A stretch of DNA of 64,000 nucleotides from Bifidobacterium breve DSM 20213 = JCM 1192. GTDB lineage: Bacteria > Actinomycetota > Actinomycetes > Actinomycetales > Bifidobacteriaceae. A model generated the notes under the pieces. That model was not told where the DNA came from, ran no database searches, and saw nothing but the letters and a program-made list of their open reading frames with translations. Position 1 is the stretch's first letter; each line of letters opens with the position of its first letter. The DNA lies in contig NZ_AP012324.1 in NCBI RefSeq assembly GCF_001025175.1, forward strand, positions 1,178,001-1,242,000, given 5' to 3'. Positions 9,871 through 18,666 of the stretch are shown here, piece by piece. The position numbers and the translations under genes are program-made.

Positions 9871-10725
9871 CTACTTTTGCACCAATCCGCGCAACAACTC
9901 GATCTCGTCGCGATGCGTGGCGGGCGTCTGCTCCTTGGTTTCGAGGATCATCGGGAGCTTGGCCATGATCGGGTCGTTGACCAGTCGCGTGAAAAACGGG
10001 ATGCCGAGCTGGCCCTCGCCGATATTGGCGTGACGATCCTTATGCGAGTCGAGGCCGAACTGCGAATCGTTCACGTGAATCGCCTTGACCTTGGCCAAGC
10101 CGATCACCTCATCCAACTGGCGCATCACACCGTCGTAGTCGTTCACCAAGTCGTATCCGGCATCCAGCACATGGCAGGTGTCGAATGTGACGCCGACGTT
10201 CGCCTTGTTCTCCACGCCGTTCATGATCGTGGCGAGCTCCTCGAAGTTGCGCCCGCATTCCGTGCCTTTGCCGGCCATGGTCTCCAGCAGCACCATGACG
10301 CCGGTCGTACGTTCGAACACCTGATTCAGTCCCTCGCTAATCAGCCGGCAGCCGGTCTCGGCGCCTTGGCCCACATGCGCGCCGGGATGAATGTTGATAT
10401 ACACCTCCTGGCCGGTCTCGCGGATGGCGGTCAGCAGCTTGATATCCTCGGCCAGCGCCTCGATGGCAAATGCGCGCTTGGCCTCATCCTTGCCGGCCAG
10501 ATTGTAGACGTACGGCGCATGGACGACCAACGGCCCATAGCCTTCGGCCCTGAGCTGTGCGCCGAACACCGCCGCGCCGGCCAGGTCGAGCGCCTTGGAA
10601 CGTTTGCCATACGGAGATCGCGGAAAGAACGCGAACGCGGTGCCGCCCTCCTCATGGGAGCGTTTCAGCAGCTCGTTCCAGCCGCCAGCCGTCGACAAAT
10701 GCGATCCGATAAGCAAACCCGTCAT
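9871..10725 (-). CDS. nfo: Endonuclease IV (AP endonuclease)
   Basis: 284 residues from the ATG at 10725 (MTGLLIGSHLSTAGGW), preceded by GGCGGAAG. It is a TIM-barrel metalloenzyme that incises DNA 5' of abasic sites. Motifs: GSHLSTAGGW, NIHPGAHVG, LLETMAGKGTECG, FDTCHVLDAGYD, HVNDSQFGLDSHKDRHANIGEGQ and ILETKEQ, supplying the His/Glu/Asp ligands of the trinuclear zinc site. Convergent with the SRAP gene and divergent from the amino-acid permease. Confidence 0.95.
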   Translation of the reverse strand: MTGLLIGSHLSTAGGWNELLKRSHEEGGTAFAFFPRSPYGKRSKALDLAGAAVFGAQLRAEGYGPLVVHAPYVYNLAGKDEAKRAFAIEALAEDIKLLTAIRETGQEVYINIHPGAHVGQGAETGCRLISEGLNQVFERTTGVMVLLETMAGKGTECGRNFEELATIMNGVENKANVGVTFDTCHVLDAGYDLVNDYDGVMRQLDEVIGLAKVKAIHVNDSQFGLDSHKDRHANIGEGQLGIPFFTRLVNDPIMAKLPMILETKEQTPATHRDEIELLRGLVQK

Positions 10726-10857
10726 TTCACTTCCGCCTTTCGTGAGCCGTTTCATCTACCGCTATCATATGGTAGGCAGCATCGAGTGCAGCCCGCACAA
10801 CCGACATGAGGCACAACCCTCTGACCATCCGACCATCTGACCGAAGGAGACTTAAGC

Positions 10858-12258
10858 ATGGCGTCAGCCGGCAATCCCAAGGACGACACCGGCCTCGAAC
10901 GGAAAATGGAGTCGCGCCACCTGACGATGATCTCCCTGGGCGGCGTAATCGGTACCGGCCTGTTCGTCAGCTCCGGTTACACGATTCATCAGGCCGGACC
11001 TTTGGGCGCGATCCTCGCCTACGCGGTCGGTTCCTTGCTCGTCTACTGTGTAATGGTCTCGCTGGGCGAGCTGTCCGTGGCCATGCCGTATGCCGGCAGC
11101 TTCCACATGTATGCGAAGCGATTCATCGGACCCGGCACCGCATTCACCATCGCCATCCTGTATTGGCTGAACTGGGCGGTGGCACTCGCCTCGGAGTTCA
11201 CGGCGGCAGGGCTGTTGATGCAACGGTGGTTTCCTCATTCGCCGTCCTGGGTGTGGTCGGCCGTGTTCATTGCGGTGGTGTTCGCGCTCAACATCATGTC
11301 CGTGCGGCTATATGGTGAGGCGGAGTTCTGGTTCGCGTCAATCAAAGTGTTCGCCATCATCGCGTTCATTGTGATCGGCCTGCTGGCAATCTTCGGCTCT
11401 ATACCGATTGCCGGCCATGCTTCCGCGCCGTTGCTGGGCAACTTCGTGGCCGATGGCTGGTTCCCGAGCGGCATCGCACCTATTTTCTCGACTTTGCTGA
11501 CCGTGGTGTTCGCGTTCTCCGGCACCGAAGTGGTGGGCGTGGCGGCCGGCGAAACCAAAAATCCATCGCGCGCGATTCCCAAAGCCGTGCACACCACGGT
11601 GCTGCGTCTGGCAATTTTCTTCATCGGCTCGATTCTGGTGATGGCGGCCTTGATCCCCTGGCATCAGGCCGGCGTGGACACGAGCCCGTTCGTGCTGGTG
11701 TTCCAGTCGATCGGTATGCCGTTCGCCGGCGACATCATGAACTTCGTGGTGCTGACGGCTGTGCTTTCCGCCGCGAACTCCGGCCTGTACGTGTGCTCGC
11801 GCATGGTGTGGTCGCTGGCCAAGGAGCGGCTGATCCCGGCGCGCTTCGCCAAGACGAATTTCCGCGGCGTGCCGGTGTGGGCCGTACTGTTCAGCATGGC
11901 GGGTTCGCTGCTGGCGCTGCTGTCTTCCGTGATCGCCGCTTCGACTGTGTATCTGGTGTTGGTCGCCGTATCCGGCTTGGCGACGCTGGTGGTGTGGTTC
12001 TCCGTGTGCGTGTGCCATATCCGGTTTAGGCGTGAATGGACGCGGGACGGGCACAGCGCCGACGAACTCGGCTATCGCGCTCCCGGTTTCCCGGTGCTGC
12101 CGTGGCTGGCCATCGTGATGTGCATCGGCGCGCTGGTGCTCGTGGTGCTCGATGAGACGCAGCGTTCGACCCTGTATTGCATGATTCCGTTCGTTGCCTG
12201 CTGCTACGCGGCCTATTACGCCCTCGAACGGCAGCGTAAACGCGAAAATAACGCCTAG
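10858..12258 (+). CDS. Amino-acid permease, AAT/APC family
   Basis: 466 residues with about 12 membrane segments. The N-terminal [20 protein letters not shown] and GPLGAILAYAVG match the AAT family of proton-coupled amino-acid permeases (LysP, AroP, GabP, CycA). The ATG follows GAAGGAGAC. It is a close paralogue of the permease at 45670-47250 (shared [55 protein letters not shown]). The substrate cannot be read from sequence. Its stop codon is immediately followed by the inverted-repeat element at 12259. Confidence 0.92.
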   Translation: MASAGNPKDDTGLERKMESRHLTMISLGGVIGTGLFVSSGYTIHQAGPLGAILAYAVGSLLVYCVMVSLGELSVAMPYAGSFHMYAKRFIGPGTAFTIAILYWLNWAVALASEFTAAGLLMQRWFPHSPSWVWSAVFIAVVFALNIMSVRLYGEAEFWFASIKVFAIIAFIVIGLLAIFGSIPIAGHASAPLLGNFVADGWFPSGIAPIFSTLLTVVFAFSGTEVVGVAAGETKNPSRAIPKAVHTTVLRLAIFFIGSILVMAALIPWHQAGVDTSPFVLVFQSIGMPFAGDIMNFVVLTAVLSAANSGLYVCSRMVWSLAKERLIPARFAKTNFRGVPVWAVLFSMAGSLLALLSSVIAASTVYLVLVAVSGLATLVVWFSVCVCHIRFRREWTRDGHSADELGYRAPGFPVLPWLAIVMCIGALVLVVLDETQRSTLYCMIPFVACCYAAYYALERQRKRENNA

Positions 12259-12457
12259 CTCGGTTTCGAGGGGCTGATTTGGCGCTTACCGGAGATCTAT
12301 CTCCGTTTCAAGGGGCTGATGCCCAAGTAGACAAGGCTCCACAATGGCGTCATGTCGTTGCCACAAAGCCGTTTATACTCGCGGTTTGGCGTTTGAACAG
12401 CCCCTCGAAAGCCAAGTAGATGTCCCCACCGGACGAAATCAGCCCCTCGAAGCCGAG
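12259..12457. repeat. 199-bp element with 22-bp inverted ends (copy 1)
   Basis: The outer arms (12259-12280 and 12436-12457) are inverted repeats with one mismatch, built on TTCGAGGGGCTGATTT. A second inner pair (TTTCAAGGGGCTGAT near 12305; CAGCCCCTCGAAA near 12398-12410) gives a nested four-arm structure. A diverged copy lies at 45361-45566 beside the other AAT permease. It starts directly after a stop codon. It could be a non-autonomous mobile element, a bidirectional terminator or a structured RNA; no coding capacity is seen. Confidence 0.8.
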
Positions 12458-13081
12458 AAACCATTGATAGCCGATTATGTTGCGCCCAGTGACGTGCCTG
12501 GTTCCGTGCTCGAACTGGTACAATAATCGGAGTTTGTTTTTTGCAAAGGTGCATTGTTATGTACAAGGTGTTGGTGTCGTTCGCAGACAGCTAATGCGCG
12601 TTGACTCGTCGTGCTAAGCCGTGGTCACCGTTTGGGCCCACGGCGCTTCTGTTGTGCCATTTCCCTAACCTGTACATTTCGTCATATTCGAGTTTCACTT
12701 GTCTTCACGTGTCGCGTTGCCGCCGCCGTGCTTGCGCTCCCGACCGTGATCGGCTGGCTGCTGCAACAGCCGGGTCTTGGCTTCACGGCGGTGATGGGCA
12801 TGGCTGTGGTCTGTGCCATGGCTGAACTGGTCGTTGCATTGATTGGTCCGCTGCGTCGGATCTCGACCCCCGACCGGTGGAGCGAATCCGAGCTGTGAAT
12901 GCAGCGAACGCATACTCCGCGCCCGGATGTCGGTGCGGAACGTACTCAACCGTCAGCCAGACGGACACACTCCTGCTGACTGACGGTCATATTATTGGCA
13001 TACGGTGGTTGAGTCATCCACTAGCATGATTCATACCACTGCTGGATGGTATGGAATTCACAGTACGAATTATCAGCCATG
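12458..13081. other. Gene-poor stretch with probable coding remnants
   Basis: No complete gene is recognised. At 12559-12594 a short ATG frame with a plausible AAAGGT site reads MYKVLVSFADS and stops. At about 12700-12898 (+) an open stretch encodes two hydrophobic segments (AVLALPTVIGWLL and VMGMAVVCAMAELVVALIG) ending in RWSESEL; it lacks a convincing start and may be the C-terminal remnant of a membrane protein. The rest is AT-richer sequence without clear signals. Confidence 0.4.
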
Positions 13082-14095
13082 TCAAATCAGGTCGTACGGC
13101 ATCTGATGCTTGACCAGCCAGAAGATGCCGAGGCCGATGAACACCAGCAGATTGAATCCGCCGCTATGCCATGGCAGCACGATGATTAGCGTCGCCATAC
13201 GCGCCACATAGGACGCCGCACGCCGCCAGCCTTCTCGCGGCCGGGTTTCCACTGTCATATGCGTGAAACTGCCGCCGAAAGTGCAGCCGCCGCGCAACCA
13301 TGGCACCACGCCCTCGAAGAGGATGAGCGCCGCCAGGAAGAGGATCGAACCGGTCCAGTCGAACGGTTCCATCGACTGCCATGAGCCATTGGAGCCCGAG
13401 GGCAGGTTCGAGCGGACGATCATGACGAACAGATGCGTCGGCATCACGGCGAACGCAATCAGCGTCATGTCGATGATGAACGTGATCAGCCGCCTCATGA
13501 AGCCTGGTGTGGTGGTCGGCGTCATATCGGCGACCCGCGCCGGAATCAGGCGCAGCGAAAGCATGGCCAGCGCGAATCCGATCAGCGCGCCGGTCGTGTT
13601 CCACAGGAGATCGTCCACGTCGAACAGACGGTAGGCGCACGGGAACACGCCCATGAGGCCGGTCAGCTGCATCGTCTCCAGAAACAGCGACGTGGCGAAT
13701 GACAGTACTGCGGTAACCGGCAGCGGCCAACGCCAGATACGGCCCATGATGAAGCCCAACGGCAGGAAGAACACGATATTAAACGCGATTTGCAGTACGG
13801 CGGTGAGACCATCGGTACGGATGTCACCGATGAACTGCAATGGATTGAGCTGTGGCGTCAGATGGTGCGCGGCGCAATAGGCCGCCGCATCGGCCGGCAT
13901 CGGATACAGTGTGAAGCACAGCAGGCCGAGCAGGTACAGCACCGTGCCATACGCCACTATGGCCGACGACAGTCGGATGCGATTGTCGCGATGATATAGC
14001 AACGCCAGCACCGGCACCGTCAGCAGCATGGACACAAACGGCCACAATGCCAGCGCGAACGCAAACGGTTCGGAAAAGTTCTTGAGAAATCCCAT
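13082..14095 (-). CDS. VanZ-like protein with C-terminal RDD domain
   Basis: 337 residues from the ATG at 14095 (MGFLKNFSEPFAF), preceded by GGGAG. The N-terminal ~200 residues match VanZ: four or five membrane segments, NIVFFLPLGFIMGRI, ETMQLTG and RLFDVDDLLWNTTGALIGF. The C-terminal part is an RDD-like domain (MRRLITFIIDMTLIAFAVMP, then TFGGSFTHMTV). VanZ homologues are linked to glycopeptide tolerance in some Gram-positives, but most have unknown roles. Its stop is close to the gap above; no partner gene is seen. Confidence 0.85.
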   Translation of the reverse strand: MGFLKNFSEPFAFALALWPFVSMLLTVPVLALLYHRDNRIRLSSAIVAYGTVLYLLGLLCFTLYPMPADAAAYCAAHHLTPQLNPLQFIGDIRTDGLTAVLQIAFNIVFFLPLGFIMGRIWRWPLPVTAVLSFATSLFLETMQLTGLMGVFPCAYRLFDVDDLLWNTTGALIGFALAMLSLRLIPARVADMTPTTTPGFMRRLITFIIDMTLIAFAVMPTHLFVMIVRSNLPSGSNGSWQSMEPFDWTGSILFLAALILFEGVVPWLRGGCTFGGSFTHMTVETRPREGWRRAASYVARMATLIIVLPWHSGGFNLLVFIGLGIFWLVKHQMPYDLI

Positions 14096-14220
14096 CTTCA
14101 ATGCTCCCTGCTTCGGTCCGCTCCATTCGGTTTCGGACCATATCTCTCGACTTCTGATTCCAAGGTACGGAACATGACGGCACGCGGGTATCGGCCACGA
14201 GAGCGAAATCATTGGGATGA

Positions 14221-15066
14221 AAGGCGATTCGTATCATTCGCATGGATGAGGAAGATGCACCAGTTACCATTGACGCCGACGAGGATGGCGTGGTCGACGC
14301 CGTGACCGCGCAGATGAGCGAGCATACGTCGTTCATCGTGTTGGACCAGATTATTTCCGCCACCGCTATGCTGTTTACGGCCCAGCGCATCGCCGCCGAA
14401 GCCCATCGCCGCGGCATCCGCTTTTTGGTTGATGGCGCGCACGCTCCCGCCCAACTGGCCGATCCGGTCGGCGGACTGCAGCCCGATTGGTGGGTCGGCA
14501 ATTTTCATAAGTTCCCGTGTGCGCCGCGTGGCACGGCATTGCTGGTGATTCCGCCCGAAGGCGGTCAGGATGGTCAGGATTTGTGGCCGCTGATCGACTC
14601 GTGGGGTTTCGCCGACCCGTTCCCGGAGCGATTCGACGAGCAAGGCACCCAGGATTTATGCGGTCCGATCGCCGCGCCCGAGTCCTTGCGCGATATCGAG
14701 CGCCTGTGGGGCTGGGATGTCGTGCGCCGGTACATGTCCGATCTTGCCGATTACGCGGAGCGTCGGGTATCCGAGGCGGCCAGCGAGGTCGGCGGCGAGG
14801 ACTGCTCGTCGCCGGTGCGCATTCCCTCCCCCGCCATGCGCCTGGTGAAGCTGCCCCACGGAAACCGCACGCCGCAGGAACTGGACGCCCTATGCCCGGT
14901 ATTCCGTGACCGAATCCTCAACGAACTGCACGCCGAAGTCGCGGTCACCCAGTTTGACGGCGAACTGTACCTGCGCCTCACCGCCCACGCCTACGTCACC
15001 GCCGACGCCATAGACCGCTTCGCCGAACAATCTATCCCAACCATCGTCGGATGGCTGCGTGGGTAA
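14221..15066 (+). pseudogene. N-terminally truncated class-V aminotransferase-like protein
   Basis: The open frame resembles the last two thirds of PLP-dependent class-V aminotransferases (isopenicillin-N-epimerase/cysteine-desulfurase-like). RGIRFLVDGAHAPAQLA and the PLP-lysine motif NFHKFPCAPRGTALL are present, followed by the C-terminal domain. An in-frame stop at 14218-14220 lies just before KAIRIIRMDEED, which looks internal to the family, so about 100-130 N-terminal residues including the cofactor-phosphate region are missing. The ATG at 14242 has no good ribosome site. I call it a 5'-truncated gene. Confidence 0.75.
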
Positions 15067-15075
15067 GCGAATCGT

Positions 15076-15125
15076 ATGTTGCATTGGTGCCTTAACTATG
15101 GATGATTAAGGCGCCAATGCAACAT
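15076..15125. terminator. Long hairpin after the aminotransferase remnant
   Basis: Two 20-base arms (15076-15095 and 15106-15125), beginning ATGTTGCATTGG, pair with one mismatch around a 10-base loop. No strong T-run follows on the plus strand, so it may be a terminator with weak tail or a recombination scar. Confidence 0.65.
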
Positions 15126-15131
15126 TATTAG

Positions 15132-15386
15132 AGTTTTGCGGGTTGTAGAGCTGCTTACAGGAAATTTGCGGTCGAACGGCAGCCCCAATCTTCCGTCACA
15201 GTGGCTTGACGAAATCTTCGCCATTGAAGTCGCCGGCGATGGTATCCGTGGATTATCCGCGCCTATCTGCTGAGCAAAACCGCGGCGCAGGGCGTGGAAC
15301 TGACGCCGTTCACGGCGCTACGCGGAAATCCGCACGATTATTGGTTCCTCGACGGCGACTTTATCGACCGAGGCGAAATCGATTAA
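15132..15386 (+). pseudogene. Frameshifted remnant, family not recognised
   Basis: Two adjoining frames read as one broken protein. The first reads LRVVELLTGNLRSNGS ... QWLDEIFAIEVAGDGIRG, up to about 15240. The second reads IIRAYLLSKTAAQGVELTPF ... DYWFLDGDFIDRGEID and ends at TAA 15384-15386. A single-base change near 15240 would join them. No start codon with a ribosome site is seen. I do not recognise the family. The rest of 15067-15426 holds only the hairpin at 15076. Confidence 0.5.
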
Positions 15387-15426
15387 AACCGATTGATAAT
15401 CGGCCATTTACACGCAAGAGGCGCCG

Positions 15427-15960
15427 TCAATCGCCTCGCGCATAGAGGCCATCGCTCTCCGTGCAGGTGGCGATGCGTGTGTAGTATTCCGTCTTGTCCT
15501 CATGGTCGATACGTGCGCCGCAATGCTGCTGCACCGCAAGACTTGCCGGATTGGTTTTGTGGACACTCAGGTAAGCCTCCTTGATGCCGAGCTCGCGGGC
15601 CTTGGCAAGCGTGAGCTTGAGCCCGGCGGTTGCGTAGCCGTGACCGCGGTATTCGCGGGCGACACCGTAGCCGATGTGGCCCGGACCGTTGCGCAGGAAG
15701 TCGGTGAGCCGGTGACGCAGGTTGAAGATGCCCACATAGTCGCCCTCATCGTTGACGAGAATGTATTTGGTGGCTGGCACCCAGCCGTCCGGCAAGCCGA
15801 CGCCAAGCGACTCATCACGCAACCCTCGCACATATGCGGCGAACCGTTCACGATTCATGCCGGCCGCTGGGTTCTCGAATCCCGTCTCCTCCGCCGGGAA
15901 TTTCGCGAACAAGTCAAACGCGCGTTCCTGGTCCGCCAGCCATGTCTCAATCAGCCGCAT
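15427..15960 (-). CDS. GNAT-family N-acetyltransferase
   Basis: 177 residues; ATG preceded by AGGAGGAG. The acetyl-CoA motif A is visible as GYGVAREYRGHGYATAGLKL (Q/R-x-x-G-x-G/A type), followed by KEAYLSVHKTNPASLAVQQH, the typical motif B with the asparagine of the RimJ/RimL-like and YxbO-like branches. The N-terminal part has a predicted substrate-binding segment (GFENPAAGMNRERFAAYV). Substrate unknown. It is an isolated gene on the minus strand. Confidence 0.88.
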   Translation of the reverse strand: MRLIETWLADQERAFDLFAKFPAEETGFENPAAGMNRERFAAYVRGLRDESLGVGLPDGWVPATKYILVNDEGDYVGIFNLRHRLTDFLRNGPGHIGYGVAREYRGHGYATAGLKLTLAKARELGIKEAYLSVHKTNPASLAVQQHCGARIDHEDKTEYYTRIATCTESDGLYARGD

Positions 15961-16095
15961 TGGTCACACTCCTCCTGTTGACACAGCAGACCACACTACT
16001 ACTGTGCTCGGCCAACGGCCGCAAGCCTTATCTAGGGTGTGTTTACAGATAGGCAGCAAGTGTCTGCCAATGCGTTTATCGCAGGATATACCAGG

Positions 16096-16425
16096 TTACT
16101 TTCCCCGATACACGGCAGCGACGCCGAAGACAAATTGTATGATGAACAATCCCAGCAGGAAGATCAGAGCTCCTGGCCGGTACATGCGGTAGAAGTCGAC
16201 CATATCCGGCTGCGCCAAAGGCGCTGCCATGATATACACCAGCGCAGCGAACACGGCGCCGAGCGCGGAAACAACCAAGAACGCGCCTACGGCAAAACGC
16301 AGCAGGCCACGATCCGAGGTCCTCCGGCGCAGGCCACGGCATCCCACGAAGACGAATACCGAGATCAGCAGGTAGAACAGCAGCCCGTACGTGGGCAGCA
16401 TGTCGATAATCAGCAGATCGTTCAT
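16096..16425 (-). CDS. Small polytopic membrane protein, unknown function
   Basis: 109 residues from ATG 16425 (MNDLLIIDMLPTYGLLFYLL), preceded by AAAGGA. Three hydrophobic segments are seen (about 8-27, 43-68 and 83-105), separated by a basic RGLRRRTSDRG loop. No family recognised. The dispersed palindrome at 16485-16506 lies 60 bp upstream in the same orientation as at the other minus-strand genes, so it may belong to that set. Confidence 0.65.
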   Translation of the reverse strand: MNDLLIIDMLPTYGLLFYLLISVFVFVGCRGLRRRTSDRGLLRFAVGAFLVVSALGAVFAALVYIMAAPLAQPDMVDFYRMYRPGALIFLLGLFIIQFVFGVAAVYRGK

Positions 16426-16469
16426 GGCATATCCTTTCGTGGCGCAATCCCATTCAACCTGCGCATGGC

Positions 16470-16755
16470 CGCAAGCGCAACATCGTGTCAAGTAATCGCA
16501 TGATAGCAGGTTTTGTCCGGCTGCGACCGTGGCCACGATGAGCGGCATGGGACATGATGACATGACCGGGGCTGCGGCGCGGTCGATCCGTATCGCCCGT
16601 ATTGGACAATGATCCGTTCGCCCTGGATGCGATGTGCGCGATGATCTCGGCCGTATCCAAGGACTTCCATGTCATGCGGGGGCACGGGTTCGCCCGCAGT
16701 GGCGATCGAGCACTGCCATAACCCGCATACCAGGCCGGACGTGCCGGTGTCGGAT
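16470..16755. repeat. 286-bp direct repeat, copy A, with response-regulator 5' remnant
   Basis: Nearly identical to 18667-18952 at a constant offset of 2197 bp, with differences only in the last ~50 bp. From about 16538 (+) it encodes the start of a response-regulator receiver domain, broken by two single-base insertions (in the run before the first Asp pair and at about 16677). Both insertions are shared with the other copy, so decay preceded duplication. After 16755 the similarity ends. The rest of 16756-16834 shows nothing recognisable. Confidence 0.85.
16485..16506 (-). promoter_or_regulatory. Dispersed palindrome, site 1
   Basis: Half-sites TGTCAAGTA and CGCATGATA separated by AT; degenerate compared with the best copy at 41011. 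It lies 60 bp upstream of the membrane-protein gene ending its start at 16425, within repeat copy A. Confidence 0.6.
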
Positions 16756-16834
16756 CCTAAGGAATCTGTTGGTGTCGCTGCAGCTCATTGCCATTCCCAC
16801 TGAAGAGATGATTGGCGAAAACGATACTCACTAC

Positions 16835-17641
16835 CTATTCATTAGGCTTCAGCTCGTGTTCGAGCACAAGTTTCATCTTGCTGTTATCCATCAACCATGC
16901 GTGTAGGTCTCGGTCCAGGATCATCGCCAGAGCGAAGCACGCCTGCGTCGCATTCTCCAATGCAATCCGTCGATTCTCACCCGGCAGAGGTATGCCGTTG
17001 ACAAGCGGCTCATGGTGAGCGACCCGATTACGCAGGGCATGCACTGTTTTTACGATATCCAGCGCGTACTTTCTCGTCCAGCGTTCTTCCACTGCACGGG
17101 CATACTGGCGCCCATTGGAGAATGTCTTATCGAGTCCTTTGCGCCATAAATCGTTCTCATAATCTGCACGGCGCTGGTCTGGCCACTTCGTGTGGATTGT
17201 TCCGCCGTCTTCCAAGAGATTGCGCCAAAATCCGAATGTCAATGACGCTATGAGATGGCCATGCGTATGATTTTTTCGCTGGTGCGGGGTGAGATGGTTC
17301 CACGCTTCACGAATCTGGTACTGGGTTCGGTCATCGAATTGTAGCCCTGCCATATACCAGTCTTCAGTGCCATTCTGCTCCAGAGCGAGGAGGGAGAGTT
17401 GCCGGTCCATGCGGTTGCGCAGAGCGACCTCGAGGATGGCGATGTCGCCCATACAGGCGCTGGCCATGTCGTGATCCCACAGGTACAGCTCTAGCGCTGG
17501 GCATGAACGTCTTTGAGCCTCATAATTGTAGGTGGCAAGCCGTTCATCGGTAATGCACGCGCGCAGCGCCTTCTCCCGCGGACTTCCTTTCCTTGGAGTC
17601 CGTGAGAGGAAATCAGTTGTTGAATTTGACTGTCGGCTCAT
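16835..17641 (-). CDS. Abi-family HEPN-type protein (abortive-infection-like)
   Basis: 268 residues, close to the usual length of Abi_2 (AbiD/AbiF-like) proteins. The central part contains ALELYLWDHDMASACMGDIA and LEVALRNRMD, then TFGFWRNLLE. Near the C-terminus the HEPN RNase motif appears as RNRVAHHEP (R-x4-H). AbiD/F-type proteins block phage growth in lactococci; HEPN proteins are often RNases kept inactive by a partner. No obvious antitoxin is adjacent; the gene upstream on the strand (17804-18292) is a broken membrane protein. Defence role is inference. Confidence 0.82.
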   Translation of the reverse strand: MSRQSNSTTDFLSRTPRKGSPREKALRACITDERLATYNYEAQRRSCPALELYLWDHDMASACMGDIAILEVALRNRMDRQLSLLALEQNGTEDWYMAGLQFDDRTQYQIREAWNHLTPHQRKNHTHGHLIASLTFGFWRNLLEDGGTIHTKWPDQRRADYENDLWRKGLDKTFSNGRQYARAVEERWTRKYALDIVKTVHALRNRVAHHEPLVNGIPLPGENRRIALENATQACFALAMILDRDLHAWLMDNSKMKLVLEHELKPNE

Positions 17642-17803
17642 GGCTCATTATGATATATCAAGAATTCCCCCAAAGGGCCTCTCCGGACGGTCTTCGACTC
17701 AGCCGTGATGCACTGGGGGTTTCTTTTTATCTGGATAATCGGGGCTTGGTTGGTCTGGGCTCTTCTTCAGGACAATCGCATATGTTTCGGGAGTGCTCAG
17801 CTT

Positions 17804-18292
17804 TCAGACGAGGCATTCGAAGAAATGCCATTCCGAGGAATCGGCATCATGGATGATGATCAGCGTGCCGCCCTCGTTGGTTATCTCCTTATGAGGCCGG
17901 TCGTAGAGCGCATCGAGCTGTGTTCCCAGGTTCAATCGCAGGGTCGCATCCGCTTCCTTGATTATGCGGATGTTCTCCTGGGGCAGTTGGCCACTGGAGT
18001 AATCCCTGCCGTCCAGAATGGTGCCGTCGACTTGTTCTGGGTCAGCGGCGACCTTCACGTACCGGTATCCGTCCCCATGAAAGCTTTCCTCGTCCTTGCT
18101 GACGATTGCCCGCGCATCCTCGGAAAATGAGATCGAGAACGTCTGCGACAGATTCGAAACCGGACTATAGCCCTAGTATCGAGTCCATCCGAACCATACT
18201 CCCGCCACTACCAACGCCGCGATGCCCAAAGCGATGATCGTTCCGGCCCGGCCACCGGCGGAAGATTCACCTTTCCATACGCGGTTTCCCAT
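17804..18292 (-). pseudogene. Single-pass membrane protein interrupted by an in-frame TAG
   Basis: ATG at 18292 with an excellent AGGAGG site starts MGNRVWKGESSAGGRAG, then one hydrophobic segment (TIIALGIAALVVAGVWFGW). Codon 40 is TAG (18175-18173). The same frame then continues without interruption for 122 residues (SPVSNLSQTFSISFSEDA ... IIIHDADSSEWHFFECLV) to a normal stop. The frame, ribosome site and extracytoplasmic-looking tail argue for a recently inactivated gene of 162 codons. Family not recognised. A sequencing error at one base would restore it. Confidence 0.7.
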
Positions 18293-18439
18293 CGTCGGCC
18301 TCCTAGCCTTAGCCGTAGGGTCTGCTAGATCAAAGTGTGTATTACTGATTAGCGTGAGGTCGCCGCCACTACGTGAGCGGTCGAAAACCTCATGCCACCC
18401 GGCAAATCCGAGAAGCGGTCGGAGAACTATTCGAAGCCG

Positions 18440-18568
18440 TCAGCTAATCCAGTGTTGAACGTACGCGACGACACCCAGAAACGCTCCTATACCCGCTCCG
18501 AGGAAGACGAATCCCCATCCCAACCAGTCAGCAAATCGATTGACCGGGGATTTCGCAAAGCCCTCCAT
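18440..18568 (-). CDS. Possible small single-pass membrane protein
   Basis: A 42-residue frame (MEGFAKSPVNRFADWLGWGF ... VVAYVQHWIS) with one hydrophobic segment. The frame is open upstream to about 18631 (CRDAEEDNHESGEGSTGTNS) but lacks an ATG or clear ribosome site there, so it may be the 3' end of a gene cut by the repeat at 18667. Dispersed palindrome site 2 lies 113 bp upstream. The sequence 18293-18439 between it and the membrane pseudogene shows nothing else. Confidence 0.35.
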   Translation of the reverse strand: MEGFAKSPVNRFADWLGWGFVFLGAGIGAFLGVVAYVQHWIS

Positions 18569-18666
18569 CACCGAATTCGTTCCAGTCGAGCCCTCCCCTG
18601 ATTCATGGTTGTCCTCCTCGGCATCCCTACATAAAACCCGTTAGTCCAATTCAATCCGTTCGCGCC

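Noticed and set aside
12559-12594. A phage-protein start reading MYKVLVSFADS
   Set aside because: Only 11 codons; no further phage-like sequence around, so it is noted only within the gap description.
17705-18130. A 141-codon plus-strand frame with a hydrophobic start
   Set aside because: The minus strand gives a better gene: consensus ribosome site, membrane helix and continuous frame apart from one TAG; the plus-strand frame lacks a family.
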